In this document: positions 1-11,868 of the stretch, one piece after another
Numbering within the stretch: the first letter of the stretch is position 1
Layout of the letters: the number at the start of each line of letters is the position of its first letter
Source of the DNA: Yamagishiella unicocca
Lineage: Eukaryota; Chlorophyta; Chlorophyceae; Chlamydomonadales; Volvocaceae
Reading direction: 5' to 3'
Assembly: GCA_003116995.1 (NCBI GenBank)
Contig: BDSL01000009.1
Coordinates: forward strand, 806,001-870,000
Length of the DNA: 64,000 bases
Translations under genes and position numbers: made by a program
Notes under the pieces: model-generated
The model's database searches: none
What the model was told of the DNA's origin: nothing
The model's input: only the letters and a program-made list of their open reading frames with translations

Positions 1-357
1 AGGCGACACCTCTGTGACAACGCGAAGTGAAGGGCGCCCTGCCCCTCCGCACATGCCGCGATGCCTGTCTGCGTCGCAGCCGGGGCTGCCCTCCTCATGC
101 CACCACCGCCCAACCGGCATCCACGCTCGCACCGCCTATCACCCGACGACGCCCATACTGCACCCTAGCAGAGTGCGTACACAAAACACTTCACACACCG
201 CCATGCTGTCCCAACACCAGCTCCCCACTACTGTACCTCAGCCAGCCGCTTCCGCTCCGCCCATTCCGCCTCCAAACCCACAGCCCTGAGCAACGAGTGA
301 CCCAGCCACATGCGCGCCCCGCCGCCCTCCGCCGCCCTCCACCGCCCACCCACCCAC

Positions 358-2995
358 CTTCTCCTCGTCTTTGACCAGCGACAGACCCGTTGCCCGCACG
401 TACTCCCGGAACGCAGCCCGCAGCGGGTCCGCCGCGCCCACTCGGCCCAGCAGCCCGTGCAGCCTGCCCAGGTCCGCCACCCGGTGTCCGTCCAGCAGAG
501 GCCCCAGCCCCCGGTCCAGGAGCGGCCCCGTGTGGCGGCCCACCAGCTGCGCCTCCACAGCGCCGATGAGCGGCCGCCGCGACGAGGGGTCCAGGTACTC
601 GGAGCAGCGCTCAAACTCCTCCGATAGTCGCGTCTGCGGGCCGGGCAGGGGTCGGGGAAAGGGCCGGGCAGGGGTCGGAGAAAGGGCCGGGCAGGGGTCG
701 GAGAAAGGGCCGGGCAGGGGTCGGGGAGGGCCGGGCAGGGTTAGGAGGGCCGTGGCGCCCGGCTGGCGGAGGCTTGCTGTCGCGACAAGCAACAGCCCGC
801 ACCGACCTACCGACCCAGCGTCCTACACCTGACCCTGCTTCCTTGCTGCTCGCCGGCAGGTCGTACGTTCCATGGCCTCAAGCGGCTTCAGATCCAGATC
901 CAAGCTCAGCTATTTCCAAAGAATGTGCCACGACCCAGGGAGCCGAAGCAACGGGCGTGCGTCCCTCCCTGCTTCCTCAAATCCCGCGGCACACCTTTTG
1001 GACCAGGAATTGGTCCAGATAGGAATTGGTGGGCTTGCGGGTTTCACCTCAGACGCCCCCTGCCCTTGCATACCCTTGCACTCTCTTGCACTCTGCCCTC
1101 ATGTGCCCCCGGCCCCGATGGCGCATATGTCGCTGCTGCGTGGGTCGCGGCCCAGGCCCTCGTTCACTGTGCATGCCAGCCCCACCTCCCTCCCTCCCTC
1201 ACTGCTCGCACCCCCTCGGAACCCTACTGGCTTCCCCGCCCCCTGCCCACCTCGCAGTGGCGCAGGTAGGCTGGTACGTCCAGCTCCGCCATGAGCCGCT
1301 CACCCTCCGTCCGGTAGAATTGGGTGCTGGCCTGCGTGCGTGCGGGCGAGCGGATGGGAGAAACGCGATGAGGCGCAACCGAAGCGGCAGCAGCGACAAC
1401 GACCGCAGCATCCCCATATGACTGCTGGTGGCCATTCATCGTGCGCTCAAGCAGCTTTGCACCCCTCCCGAGCTCCACATGACGTGCCAACGCCGCACAA
1501 GGCGACAACGCCGCAGGTTAGGCTCCTAAGCCTGGGCGGCCGCCCTGTGGTGATAGTTTCCCACGGCCGTGGCTTGTCCCCGCCCCTCCGACTCAATATG
1601 CTGGCGAAGTGGATCCACACCAGCACAGCTGCCCGCACCTTCATAAACGGCTCGTGGAAGGCGTCCGTGTATATGCCCAGCGAGCTCAGCATGCGCAGCA
1701 GCCCCTTGAGCAGCGCCCGGTTGACTGCCTCGCCGCAGCGCTCCCGTTCGATCAGTTCCAGCAGCCCCTCCACCGTCCGCGCTTTAATCTGACGCACCGC
1801 ATTTTGAACGTTTGCTATTAGGTAAGCAAGACATGCAGCAACCGAGGTGGGAAGTGATGCGACTTCTGGTCGCGAAGGTTCGTCCCTGCTCGGACACGGC
1901 ATTGCTTACTCTCGGTGGTCGTCCGGCCGCGGCCTGGCAGGACCCAAATAACAGCAGATCGACCGACCCTCGCGCAGCCGGGAAGCCGGGCGCCAGCCAG
2001 TACACCCGCATGCCTCCCAACAGGAGCCTTCTTGCCTTCAACCCCGTCCCGCCGTTGACAGGTCCGGCACTTTAACGCAGCGTGCAGGCCCCCCTGGCCG
2101 GTACCGGCGCACGAAGGGCCAACACACCGTACTACTAACCTCCCTCTTTCCTTTTCATGCTGTCTCAGCAGCCCGCCGGGCCCCGCTGGCAAGCCCACCT
2201 CCCCAGCGCCTACCTCCCCAGCGCCGATCACCAGCCCCAGTCCCCACCTCCCCAGTCTCCACCTCCCCAGTCCCCACCTCTGGCCGCGTTGCCAGGTGCG
2301 CCCTGAACAGCGCCAGCCCCATGTCGAAGATGGACTTGATAGGCACGGCGCTGCTGCTCAGCTGCAGCACGTGCGTGCGATCCAGGTACAGGAAGATCTG
2401 CCGCGTCATGAGCATCTGGCTGCAGTGGTCCTGCCACACGGTGTCCACGCGGTCCAGGAAGGGCACCGCCTCCAGCGAGAGGCAGTCCGCCAGCGAGGAC
2501 ACGTGCGCGGCGATGTGCGAGTCGCACTCCTGCTGCAGCCTGCCGTACAGCTTGTCCGCCATCTTATGCATACACATGTCCTGCACGGCCTGCGGATGCG
2601 TGACGTGGCGGGCGCCCCCACCCCCGGTTCAGCCGCTACCGCTGTTGTGTAATTACGGTCGGAGCTGGGCAGCCGCCATTGCATGCCAAGATGCTGCACC
2701 CCTCCACGGCGCACACACACACACACACACACACAGCGCCTCGGGGGTTCGCAGCCAACGTGGCACATCCGTGGATCAGCAATCATTGGCAGACCAACAA
2801 CCAGGGTTCCCCGGGCGCAGTGCAGCGGGCGGGTGCGGGTGACCAAGCAGTCGACGGCCTGCTCACCGTGTACAGCTCCTCCAGGCTGCAAGACACAGGC
2901 CGCTTGCAGTGCACTGCAATGATGCAGTCCCGGAGCTTGTTCCATGTCGCCTCTTCAAAATTTGCGGGTAACTCGGGCTTCACTGCGACACGCAT
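358..2995 (-). CDS. CUL4: Cullin-4 (CUL4), 3' end cut by window edge
   Basis: Scaffold of CRL4 ubiquitin ligases: the N-terminal cullin repeats bind DDB1-type adaptors and the missing C-terminus would bind the RING protein RBX1 and carry the NEDD8 lysine. Five exons, all phase 0: 2995-2867, 2589-2278, 1788-1639, 1331-1251 and 633-358, with the last donor AAG|GTGGGT leading out of the window. Residues match CUL4 rather than other cullins: LPANFEEATWNKLRD at the N-terminus, CMHKMADKLYGRLQQECDSH, IERERCGEAVNRALLKGLL, and LVGRHTGPLLDRGL then VKDEEK. Acceptor CAG|ATT at 1788 was chosen over an upstream AG because it restores the exact spacing of animal CUL4 between LFRAH and the TVEGLL helix. The ATG at 2993-2995 follows a TTG and an in-frame stop at 3023-3025; known CUL4 proteins have a longer N-terminus, so an upstream coding exon may be missing. 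Exon 2 ends in a tandem repeat of donor-like units. Confidence 0.9.
635..742. repeat. 23-bp minisatellite in a CUL4 intron
   Basis: About four copies of a G-rich unit of roughly 23 bp, with core GGGCCGGGCAGGGGTCGG, separated by AGAAA or GGAAA. It abuts the 5' edge of CUL4 exon 5 (acceptor at 634-636 on the minus strand). The copies are nearly perfect, which suggests recent expansion. Confidence 0.85.
2216..2282. repeat. Short tandem repeat spanning the CUL4 exon-2 donor
   Basis: On the minus strand, units of the form ACTGGGGAGGTGG follow one another. Each contains GAG|GTGG, a good donor in the same reading phase. The first one (boundary 2278/2277) is the donor that keeps the CUL4 frame and family length. 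Confidence 0.7.
2711..2735. repeat. (AC)n microsatellite
   Basis: About twelve AC dinucleotides inside the first annotated CUL4 intron (2590-2866). Confidence 0.9.
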
Positions 2996-3598
2996 CAAGC
3001 GACGGCTGCCTATTACGTATCCTCATGGTTTACGCAAACACCGTAAGATAGGATCATGTGCGCACCCTTTAGTGGCTTGATCACAAGCTTTTTGGTCTGT
3101 TGGGACCCTCCATTAACGGGAAGGAGCCCGCCGGTCGGGGCTTTGCCCTTGCCTCCTCCAAGGACTGCCGACATCCCCGTCCTCGTATTACTGAAACAAT
3201 CCTACACTATCATTGTAACAGGTTCGTCGTTAGCATCCAAGGCCCTCGACACACAACCGAGAAGGTAGGAAACTGAACGCAAGGCTCAAATGGTGCCTAA
3301 TTGTGTATTATGTGCAGATAAGATAGAGATCTATTGTTCCCAACAAGCATTCTCCTGTATAGGGATCAGGAGTGTTGCATGGGCAATGGTGGCGATGCTG
3401 CCAACGGCGCACGTACATGGCGCGTACAAGGCTTACATGCACACTCACATATGTATTGTCATAATTTAGTAGTCCATACAAAAGGCACCAGGGTCGGAGG
3501 TGCGGGGCTCCGCAACTAGGGGTGAATCATAGGGAGAGCTGCCCCGTCTCCCTTTTTACGGCTTCTTTCGTAAAGCTTGTAGGGTTGTCTTTGATACC
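2996..3598. promoter_or_regulatory. Divergent promoter region, CUL4 / gamma-CA
   Basis: A 603-bp gap between two divergently oriented genes. It must hold both 5' UTRs and promoters, and perhaps a missing first CUL4 exon. I see no clear TATA box or conserved motif. The sequence is AT-richer than the flanking exons. Confidence 0.5.
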
Positions 3599-4509
3599 AT
3601 GAATCCTATAAATGGTGCCAGGGCACTGCTTCACCGTGTGGGCTTCGCGATTCGCGAGAGCGGCCAGGCGCTAGAGCGCGTGGGCTGCCGCCTGCAGGGC
3701 ATCTACTCCTTCGAAGAAAAATGTGGGTACTCTAATAGACAAAAGAAGCGATTGGCAATTTTGATGAGGTTTTCCTGTTCATTGTGCAGTGAGCCGGCAT
3801 GCCCCGGTGCTGCCATTGCGCTATGAGACCCCAGACCTTGCGAAAAGTGCTTGGGTTGCGCCTTCGGGGATGGTCTCAGGCAACGTGACGCTGGGCGAGA
3901 ACAGCTCGGTTTGGTACGGGGCCATCGTGCGCGGTAAGTGACAACTGCGGAAGCATTCTGCTGTTTGCTGATATAATATGTTAAAACGTTTGCAAAGCAG
4001 GAGACTTCATGCCGGTGTCGGTGGGCGCAAACAGCAACATTCAGGACGCTGCGTACGTGGGCGCAACCAGCGAGTTCAGCCCCCCAGTTGTCATTGGGGA
4101 CAATGTATCTGTGGGCCATGGTGCCGTGCTGAAGGGCTGCACTATCGGGGACAACGTGCTGGTGGGCATGAACGCTGTAATTTCGGAGAACGTTGAGGTA
4201 CGCTCGTGTGACAGCATTTGTTGCAAGTGGTATGTGTTTGGTTCGGCCTGTGTCAACGCCCGAACGTCTCTTCCCGAAATGCAGGTGCAGTCTGGGGCGG
4301 TCATCGCTGCCGGTGCCTACGTGGAGGAGGGCGCCGTGGTGCCATCCGGGGAGGTGTGGGCAGGAAACCCTGCCAAAAAGCTGCGGGACGTGAGGGAGGG
4401 GGAGGCGCAGTACCTCAAGTCCCTGCCCGGGCGGTACACTGAGCTGGCTGGCGAGCACAAGGGTATCATGAAGGTTCTCCACTTGAAGCAGAAGGAGTAC
4501 TACTCTTGA
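3599..4509 (+). CDS. CAG: Gamma-carbonic-anhydrase-like subunit of mitochondrial complex I
   Basis: Gamma-type carbonic anhydrase fold (left-handed beta helix of hexapeptide repeats), forming the matrix-exposed gamma-CA domain of plant and algal complex I. Four exons: 3599-3722, 3790-3933, 4001-4197 and 4285-4509; 229 codons plus TGA, the usual length. The N-terminal helix GFAIRESGQALERVGCRLQG matches plant gamma-CAs, followed by LSRHAPVLPLRYE and hexapeptide repeats (IGDNVSVGHGAVLKGCTIGD) and the family ending SGEVWAGNPAKKLR. Joins keep phase: AAA-T|TG, CGC-G|GA, GAG|GTG. Of the three zinc-binding histidines in archaeal Cam and plant gamma-CA, only the one in VGHGAV remains; the position before GATSE is Gly and the second in the VGHGAVLKGC stretch is Lys. 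It therefore probably has a structural rather than catalytic role. Which algal CAG paralogue this is cannot be decided here. Confidence 0.92.
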
Positions 4510-4725
4510 TGCACATAGGGATGTGGAGACGTGTGAGGCGTTAATTTGACGCGCGTCGCACGTGCAGGCGGCATGTGGTTTTCCGGTTCGGCCAGTAATG
4601 GTGGGGTGGGATTAACCACGGCTGCCTTCCACGTTTTGCTTATCAATCATAGAGTCTAACGTGAAAGTTATATTTCCAGTGTGGTTATGGTAGCCAATTG
4701 TCATCGTTACAAATTCCGTCATGCC

Positions 4726-4730
4726 TGTAA
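4726..4730 (+). terminator. TGTAA polyadenylation motif of the gamma-CA gene
   Basis: The algal-type TGTAA element lies 217 bases past the stop codon, a normal distance for these genomes. Confidence 0.55.
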
Positions 4731-6252
4731 AAGCCGATGCTAGTACGAGCCAGTAAGGAGGTACTCCGCGCCATTAACCACTGCTGAAACATGTCGTCAC
4801 CGCTGCTGCTGCAACTGCGCCAGCATCTGCCTGTAATGCTGGCGAATATAGTTCTCGGAGGGCGCGACCTGTCCTCGTGAGGCGTACCACACTTGCGTGA
4901 CACGAATGTACCTGCGGTTGGGCAAAGGCACGTGCAGTGTCAAAACCTATGCCTGTTCGGCACTTAGCGAAAATGCTGTATTTGTCTGACCGCATCACGG
5001 TTGGGACTTACCTGTTAACGGCTAGGGGCCGCAAACAGTTAATCATCAAGTTGGCACTTACCTGATGCCCGCGGATGCATCTCATGCATCTAACGGGTGC
5101 ATCTACACATTGACATGACCCAGGGAGCCCATACTTTCGATCATGCCATATCAACCACAAGTAACGTAAGACCGTACAGGCTCAGACTTGACGTCCGCGG
5201 ATAGCGGCCGCAAGTCTCAGCGCAGGTACTTTACGTACAAGTCCACCCATTACGACAATGATTAGTGGGAAAAACACACGCAGATACGCCACACCCTCAA
5301 CGCCAGGTCCAACTCTCTACATCCGTCATCGCACTGAAACGGGGCATGATGCTAACCAACCAGAGGTGGTGATGATGATACGCACGCACAACCTCCCGAC
5401 CCGCTCGTATCCCATGTTGCCGACAGTCACCAATGAGCACAGTGCAAGTATGAGTGTCACGAAGACATGTAAAAACCGATGTTCAGGAAACAGCGGCCTA
5501 TTGACCAACACAATAGCCAAGGGTATGACTGATGTTGCGCCTTGGCAATAAGTGAAGCCTCTCTTCAAAGCCGCATCTCTGACAGGACATGCAAACGGTT
5601 GCGACAAGGCAATATGCAATATGCAGGAGTTCCTGCATTCGGCAGGTGGAGATTGGAGATCTCTATGTTGCCACGAGGTGTAGGCTCAACTCCCCAATCC
5701 CAGCCACGCATGCGTATATAGGACCATGTACTACTAAGCCACAACCTGCAGAAGCGAGTGTTTGCGTCCTTCGTGAGTAGTATGCCTGTGATACATGCAC
5801 ACCCTCAACGAATTGAAGCATCGATTGTCCAAATGCTCCACCACGAAATGGCGCGCAGCCCAACCCATGGACCCAAGCCATCTGGTCGAACCTCCACAAT
5901 GCAACGCAATGTGACGAAAGTCATTTCCTGGCAATGCTTGTTAGAGTCCTATCCTAACGCTTGCTAGCCCTCAAAGCCTTGTCATTCCAGAAAACCAGTC
6001 CTAAGACCCCCCAAAGCCTTATTAGTTCGGACGGCTAATTGCAAACCGATACCTAAGTTGCATGCCGTGTCTGTTGTAGAAGTTTGCTATAAGCAGTGTC
6101 CCATAAGGTATTGAGTCTCAGAAAGATGCAGCTACGCGCGACTTGATGCAAAACTGGCACACGGCGACCACCGCCATGAAATTCAATTTCAATCACTTAA
6201 CAAACACCGCCCGCTACACCAGCCGAACTCCTGCTGCAGCGCCAGTCACGAC
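4731..6252. other. Intergenic, no gene recognised
   Basis: Gap between the convergent gamma-CA and YTH genes. Base composition is more balanced than in the exons. Open frames of 60-97 codons occur on both strands, but none resembles a known family or has splice-supported extensions. No RNA gene or repeat seen. Confidence 0.6.
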
Positions 6253-8385
6253 TTACTCTTCCTCCGAATATGGCTGGCCGCCTGGCTTCGCAGCCATACC
6301 CGAACCAGCTCCACCACCGCCAGCCATGGCGCCCTCACCGCCGCCGCTTGCCATGCGGCCATGGGACATGCCGCCCTGCGCGGCTGGCGTAGGTTCCCGT
6401 GCGTGCCGCGGCGAGCGCTCTGGCGACCGGCCCCGGTGCTGTCCGTTGCTCCCTCCCATCCGTCGCTGCACCTCCTGCTGCACGCGGCCGTACTGCTGCA
6501 GGTACTGATCGTACGTCATGCTGCTGAAGTCCAACACGCCCCCGCTTCGCCGTCCGTGCACGGGGCTCCGACTCCGGCTGCGTGAGCGCGAGCGCCCGCT
6601 CCGCAGCCTTCCGTCGCTGCCCTCCAGCACGACCTCGTCCCGGTTGATATTCATCAGCTGCTGTTGCGCCTGCTGCATTTGCTGCTGGCTTGTTAGCATG
6701 TGGGACCCGCCGCCGTGCCCAACGCCGCCGCCCATCGGGGCCATATCGCCGTGGCTGCCGCGGCCCATGCCCCCGAGCGGGCGGTGGATGCCGCCCATCT
6801 GACCCAGGCCACCTGGACCGCCCATGCCACCTGGACCGCCCATGCCGCAAGGGGCTCCGCCCATAGGGCCGTTCACACCGGCCATGGCATTGCCCATCCC
6901 CATGCCAGTCGGCCCCGGCCGAGGCACTCGCGCACCAGGCGGGATGCCGGAGTGCCCTACGCCGCCAGCTCCGCTGCCGCTGACAACGGTCGCGATGGCC
7001 TCCGCCAGCAAGGGGTTGGTTGCCGTGATGGCCGTCATGGCCATCGCCTGCTGTTCCGGCGGCAGGCTGGCCATTTGGGCCACCATGGCGGTGGCCATGG
7101 CCTGCAGCGTCGCGGGCTGCTGCATGCCCATGCCAGCCTGCTGCAGCATGGAGCTCAAGGCTCCTGGGTTGTTCATCGCCATCGCCGCAACAATCTGCTC
7201 CATGTTGGCACCTGGGCCCATGCCAGGCCCCAGACCCCCCATGGGGCCTATGAGACCCTGCGGCATTCCGCCCATCGCCATCATTGCAGACGCTGGGTCC
7301 ATGGGCGGGCCGCCAACCGGCCGCATGCCTGGACCCATCCCGGCGCCACGACCACCAGGGATCAGCCTGCCGGGAGGAGCGCTACCAGCCATGCCCGCGC
7401 CACGCCCTAGCATGCCTGGCCCTGGTACTGCCCTGCCTCCTGTCTCCAACATGGCAAGCTGCTGCCGTGGTGGCTTCGCACCAGCAGCCGCAGCACGCTC
7501 CTGCATTAGCCGGACCATTTGGTCACCCTGCTCTTGTGGGAGCTCTGTACCGTCGCGCGCAATGTGAACTGGCTTGTTCTCGTTGAAGGGGTTCCGGATA
7601 TGGTCGGACTCGCTGTGCGGCAGCTCAAACAGGATTCGCCACTCGACGCCAAACGGGTTGCCAAACTGCTTGCCGTTCTCCCACACGACGGGTCGCCCAA
7701 ACTTGCCAACCGGTGTGCGCATGACTGCGTACCCCTGGAACGCGTTGCTGCCGTTAACCGAATACAGCAGCCGGACCTCCCGGCTCTTCCGAAAGGCGTC
7801 GTCGAGCTTGTCGTCGTTTTGCCGGGTTGTGGCCCATGCGCCGACGCGAACGGAAATGAAAATGTTCTGCAGCGTGCTAGACCGGATGATGAAATAGCGT
7901 ATGCTCTGGTTTTGGTTTGCGCCACGTCCCTGTTACAATAGATCATGAGACAAAAGGAAACGTCAGCACAACGCACAACAAGAAGACTATGTCTGAAGTC
8001 ATTGCCCTTAACAGTTCTCCTGCCCCACACGGATAGAGCCTCGCCGTTGTTGATAAAATATCTCACCCGCTTATTTTTGCTGGGTCCACTTCCGTTGCCT
8101 CGACCGGAAGGACCAGCTGCCTCTTCCCCGCGTGCTACACCTGGCCCTTCCTCCTTGTTGCTGTTTACGGTATGCTCACGCGCTTCTTCTGATGCATCTG
8201 CACGGATAATGCAACGAGGCGTTAGGCTCCGTCCCCCCGTGGTTTCCGTGGTCGGTATCATCCCTAATCTTGCCCCACGTCGCACCAGTAGCAGCAGGTT
8301 TAACGTCGTGCTGCCCAGCGTCTGCTGGCTCCGGCTCCAGCTCTGGTTCATAGTCATCCTCGTATAGCAACGCTTCCTCGTCCAT
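6253..8385 (-). CDS. YTH-domain RNA-binding protein (m6A reader)
   Basis: Three exons: 8385-8286, 8197-8067 and 7905-6253 (TAA at 6253-6255); 627 residues. Residues 1-77 are acidic and low complexity (start MDEEALLYEDDYEPE). The YTH domain follows at about 78-215: IRYFIIRSSTLQNIFISVRV, GAWATTRQNDDKLDDAF, then VVWENGKQFGNPFGVEWR and SESDHIRNPFNENKPV. The tryptophans in GAWAT and VVWEN correspond to the first two cage positions that hold the methyl group of N6-methyladenosine in YTHDC1. After the domain come about 250 Met/Gly/Pro-rich residues, then an RS run (RSGRSRSRSRSRSP) and a basic tail. The RS segment and the DC1-like domain suggest a nuclear role in splicing or 3'-end processing; this is inference. 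No zinc fingers are present, so it is not the plant CPSF30-YTH fusion. Exon joins ACT-G|AT and CGG|AGC keep phase. Confidence 0.92.
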
Positions 8386-9824
8386 AAGATGCCTTGCGCC
8401 CCTTGGCCGGAACTGGCAAGTCCAAGCGCTGCCCCCTATTAGGATGAACAAGCTATTAACCAATTAGGGACACTGTCAGAGGATAGAGCACGGACGCCCC
8501 AGGCCACTTGCCTACTGCACTATTTACAGAGGCTAAACTGTTCGTTTACTTGACTGTAAAAATCTCTCTGGTCCAGCTATATAAAAATAGCTGTACAAGG
8601 TCGTGGTAAAACATTATATTTTTGGCATTTGGTATTCTTAAACATGTATCCGTGCGACAAGCACGCCGTTGCTGTAGTCGTACGGCACCCCATCCTGGTT
8701 CGTCGCAAAGCCACTGCCGCTAACCATGTGAGGTATGTGACAAAGTACATCTTTGCTGATGGCTCGACAACCAGGCAAACCAGAAAGCTTGTCAGGCCGT
8801 TATCATGTCACCCGCATGAGTCGGGTATTCTGTGCGTGTTAAGGTTGGGACGCATACGCCTCCCGCCATTGTGCCCGCAAGTGGACACTTTATGCTGCCT
8901 AAATGGCACCACGCATGGTCCTCTAGAGCTGGGGTGTTCCAACATGGGCGCAGATAGTACTGCATGGGGACTGTAAATCACGCTGTGACGATGCGCGGCT
9001 TGCGCTTGCACAAGCCGCTTCCTTTACAATCCGCTGAGTACACATACGGTACGTTGCGTTCCGACACAGAAGATCACTGCACGTGGCTGTAGAGATGCAC
9101 GCGATAATGATTTGGCAACGTCTCTTCATTGACTTGTTAGCCCTTCTAAGTGAGATGAAGCCGCCAGAATCCGATACCATCGACGCAGCGGTGGCAATGA
9201 ATCTCTCCAGCCATACGGAAAACCGTGGCCGGGCCCTACATGGTCGCCCCCACATCGTGCACCGCCTGACCCAGTTAATTGTAAATGTACTGGTACTTGC
9301 CGCGGAGCCACGGCCCGCTGGCACGTGGCAGCCGAGGAACCACCCAAACGCCACCGCCTAAAAATACAGTCGCCAGCTAGCTAGGCATAACTAGCATCGG
9401 ACATGCCTCATGTGCAGCATAGCAACGTCGCCAGCAAGCTCCTCGGTCCTGACTCGCTCCGACAGTAGCTTTGTCATCCTACCTAAAAACAGCAGTCACC
9501 CGCGCATCGAGGGCCACGGCTCGTCACCAGGCAAATCCAGGCGGCGCAGGTCTAGTTGCTGGACACTGTCCTCCTGCCACGCCAACCTAACAGTCATGTC
9601 GGGAAAGAATGTCGTCAAGAGTTAACCCGTCAGTTAAAATTTAAGCTCATGGCAAAGCCGGTTGACCACCACCGCCAATCCATGCCGACCGCGCGCTCGC
9701 AACGTACACCGTGCTAGTCTAGCTGCGTGTGCTGCGCACACATATTAACGCACACGCGCAAGCGGTTGCGAACTGCCGCTGGCGCAGCGGAAGGTCCCTG
9801 CAACTCCCAAATCCACAGCGCTGT
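8386..9824. other. Intergenic, no gene recognised
   Basis: Gap between YTH (5' end at 8385) and COX10 (stop at 9825), both on the minus strand. It holds the YTH promoter and the COX10 3' UTR. A minus-strand TGTAA (TTACA on plus at 9024-9028) is the nearest signal for COX10, but about 800 bases from its stop. Small open frames on both strands, up to 143 codons, show no family similarity. Confidence 0.5.
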
Positions 9825-11868
9825 CTACGCGCCCTCGGTCGGCTGCTCAGTCGCTGTGTCCTGCGATTGCGCCGCCTGCGGCTGTGCCTGTGCCTGCGGC
9901 TGCAGCTGTTGCTGCCGCGGCGCGTGGAGCTCCTCCGAATCACCGTACGCCTTAGACGGGCACTTGATGCGGTTCGCCACCAGCGTGTCGCTCAGTTGCG
10001 TCGCCGCGTCCTCCACCACGCCGCAGGCGCGCCCCAGCTGGACTCGCAATCCAGCCGGCACGCAGTCAAGCGCGCGGGAGCTCAGTGTGTTGAAGTCCAC
10101 GTCGTGGCGGTTGGGCAGGCGGTGCGCGGCCAGGGCCGCCAGCAGCAGCGGCAGGTATAGGAGGCTGGACTTGAACAGCGTGCGCGCGGTGGTCTGCGAG
10201 GGCTGTCGCACGAATTGCACGGAGCCGTAGACTAGGTACCCCGCCAGCGCGGCGGCTTCCCACGCGAACGGCTCCGAAACGAAGCCCGCCAGCACGGCCA
10301 GCAGCCCGATAGGAATGATGTAGACGCTATGGCGCAGCGCCGCCAGCGCCGTTCGGCGGCCGGTTGCGTCGGCCATGGACAGCATGCGGAACCCCCCTGC
10401 TGTGTAGTCCGCCTTGCACATCCACGCCAGCGCCAGGAAGTGGGGCATCTGCCAGAAGAAGAGCGCGGCGGCCAACACAATCGCGCCCGCGTCCAGCTCG
10501 CCGCTGGCGCTGGCCCACCCCATAAGCGGCGGGATGGCGCCCACGACCGCGCCCACCCAGGTGTTTGCAATCGTCATCTGCTTCAGCGGAGTGTAGATGG
10601 CGGCGTACAGCAGTATGTTCGCCGCTCCAAGCGCTGCGGTCAGCGCGTTGGTCTGAATATGGGTGGTGGGGGGGTTGGATTGCAAATAAACAAACAAACA
10701 CGGCGAGAACTGTCATTAGGAGGTACATCATTGGAAGCCAAGGGAACCCGTGGTCATGGGTGCAACATCGGAGGGATAAAACCACACCGCAAGAGGTCCG
10801 GAAAGCTATTGAGGACACGTGCGCTGTGCGCAGGCTGAGCGCGATGCGGATGGCGAGGGAGGGCCACAAGACAAAATCAGATAGCTCCGTGCGGGCGGGT
10901 GATCCATAGCAATGAGCGCTAGCATGCGTCCAGGCAAGCCGTGCCGTGAATTTACTTGTGTTTGTTCCACATGGCGTCAACCATTTCGTGTGTCGCTGCG
11001 TGGGCCTAGATATGGCAAAGCGGGTCGCCTACACACTCCCCAGCAAGCCGGCATCCATAGCACAAGTGCCACGCCTCCGGCACGCCACCATACCTTGTCG
11101 TGCAGTACCCACAAGCCGCCTGCTCCGCAGACGGCCGCAAAGATGGCGGCGTGCAGCCGCCCCATGCGGCCGGCAGGGAGCGGCCGATTGCGCGTCCGCG
11201 ACATCAGCCGGTCGTTGGCGACCTCGTAAATCTGCTCACGTGCATGTAGGGCAGCAACGTGATAAAGGGGGAGAGTCACCTTGCATGTCGTGGTTTAAAA
11301 CACCAGGATGTAAACACCTGCAGACCCCATGCAGTGTGTATTCGATTTTGGGGGGCGGGGGGTAGGTTCTCCAGACGCTGGTGCCCCCAACCACCCGCAT
11401 CCACCTATTGCCGTTACATAGCTTTCTCTTCCTTGCCGAATATCTACGCGCGCTCCGGTCTCGCACCTGGTTAAGAGTGTTGGCGCAAGCTGCCGCCCCT
11501 AGCGTCCCGAGGCACGTCCAAGCCATTTTTGCGTAGTCAATAGTATCACCGCTTGCTGCAACGAACCCAGCGCTGGCCGTAAGCACTACCAGGGAACTCA
11601 GCTTGAATTTGCTAAGCTGCTTGTAGTCGTGCATCAGACGGCGAAAGCCAGATACGCTCGGCGCGCCTTCCGCGCCAGCACGGGCCGTCGAAGTTACACG
11701 AGAAGCCGCTCCTGTTGAGAGTAGGCGTCGGCCTAGCATGCCGCAGGGACGAAAGCCTCCTAGCACTTCTGTTGTCGCTCCGATTGCATCCTCCGCGCCG
11801 CCCCTCGCGAGCTGCCATCTTAGCTGCGCCACAAGACGCTTCAAATGGCGTTGACCAGATGACGCCAT
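9825..11868 (-). CDS. COX10: COX10, protoheme IX farnesyltransferase (heme O synthase)
   Basis: Transfers a farnesyl group to heme b, giving heme O, the first step to heme A of cytochrome c oxidase; it acts in the mitochondrial inner membrane. Three exons, all phase 0: 11868-11467, 11231-11094 and 10652-9825 (TAG); 455 residues. An N-terminus rich in Arg/Ser/Ala looks like a mitochondrial presequence (about residues 1-70), followed by YKQLSKFKLSSLVVLTASAG. The UbiA-family prenyl-diphosphate motif spans the first intron: NTLNQ joined to NDRLMSRTRNRPLP. Further hallmarks are YTPLKQMTIANTWVGAVVGA, IPPLMGW and FFWQMPHFLALAW. Membrane helices follow to about residue 365. The last 90 or so residues are hydrophilic and Gln/Ala-rich, an algal extension beyond the enzyme core. 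Confidence 0.95.

Noticed and set aside
8923..9361. Overlapping open frames on both strands (143 and 92 codons)
   Set aside because: Neither has a start context, a domain or codon bias, and they are mutually antisense.
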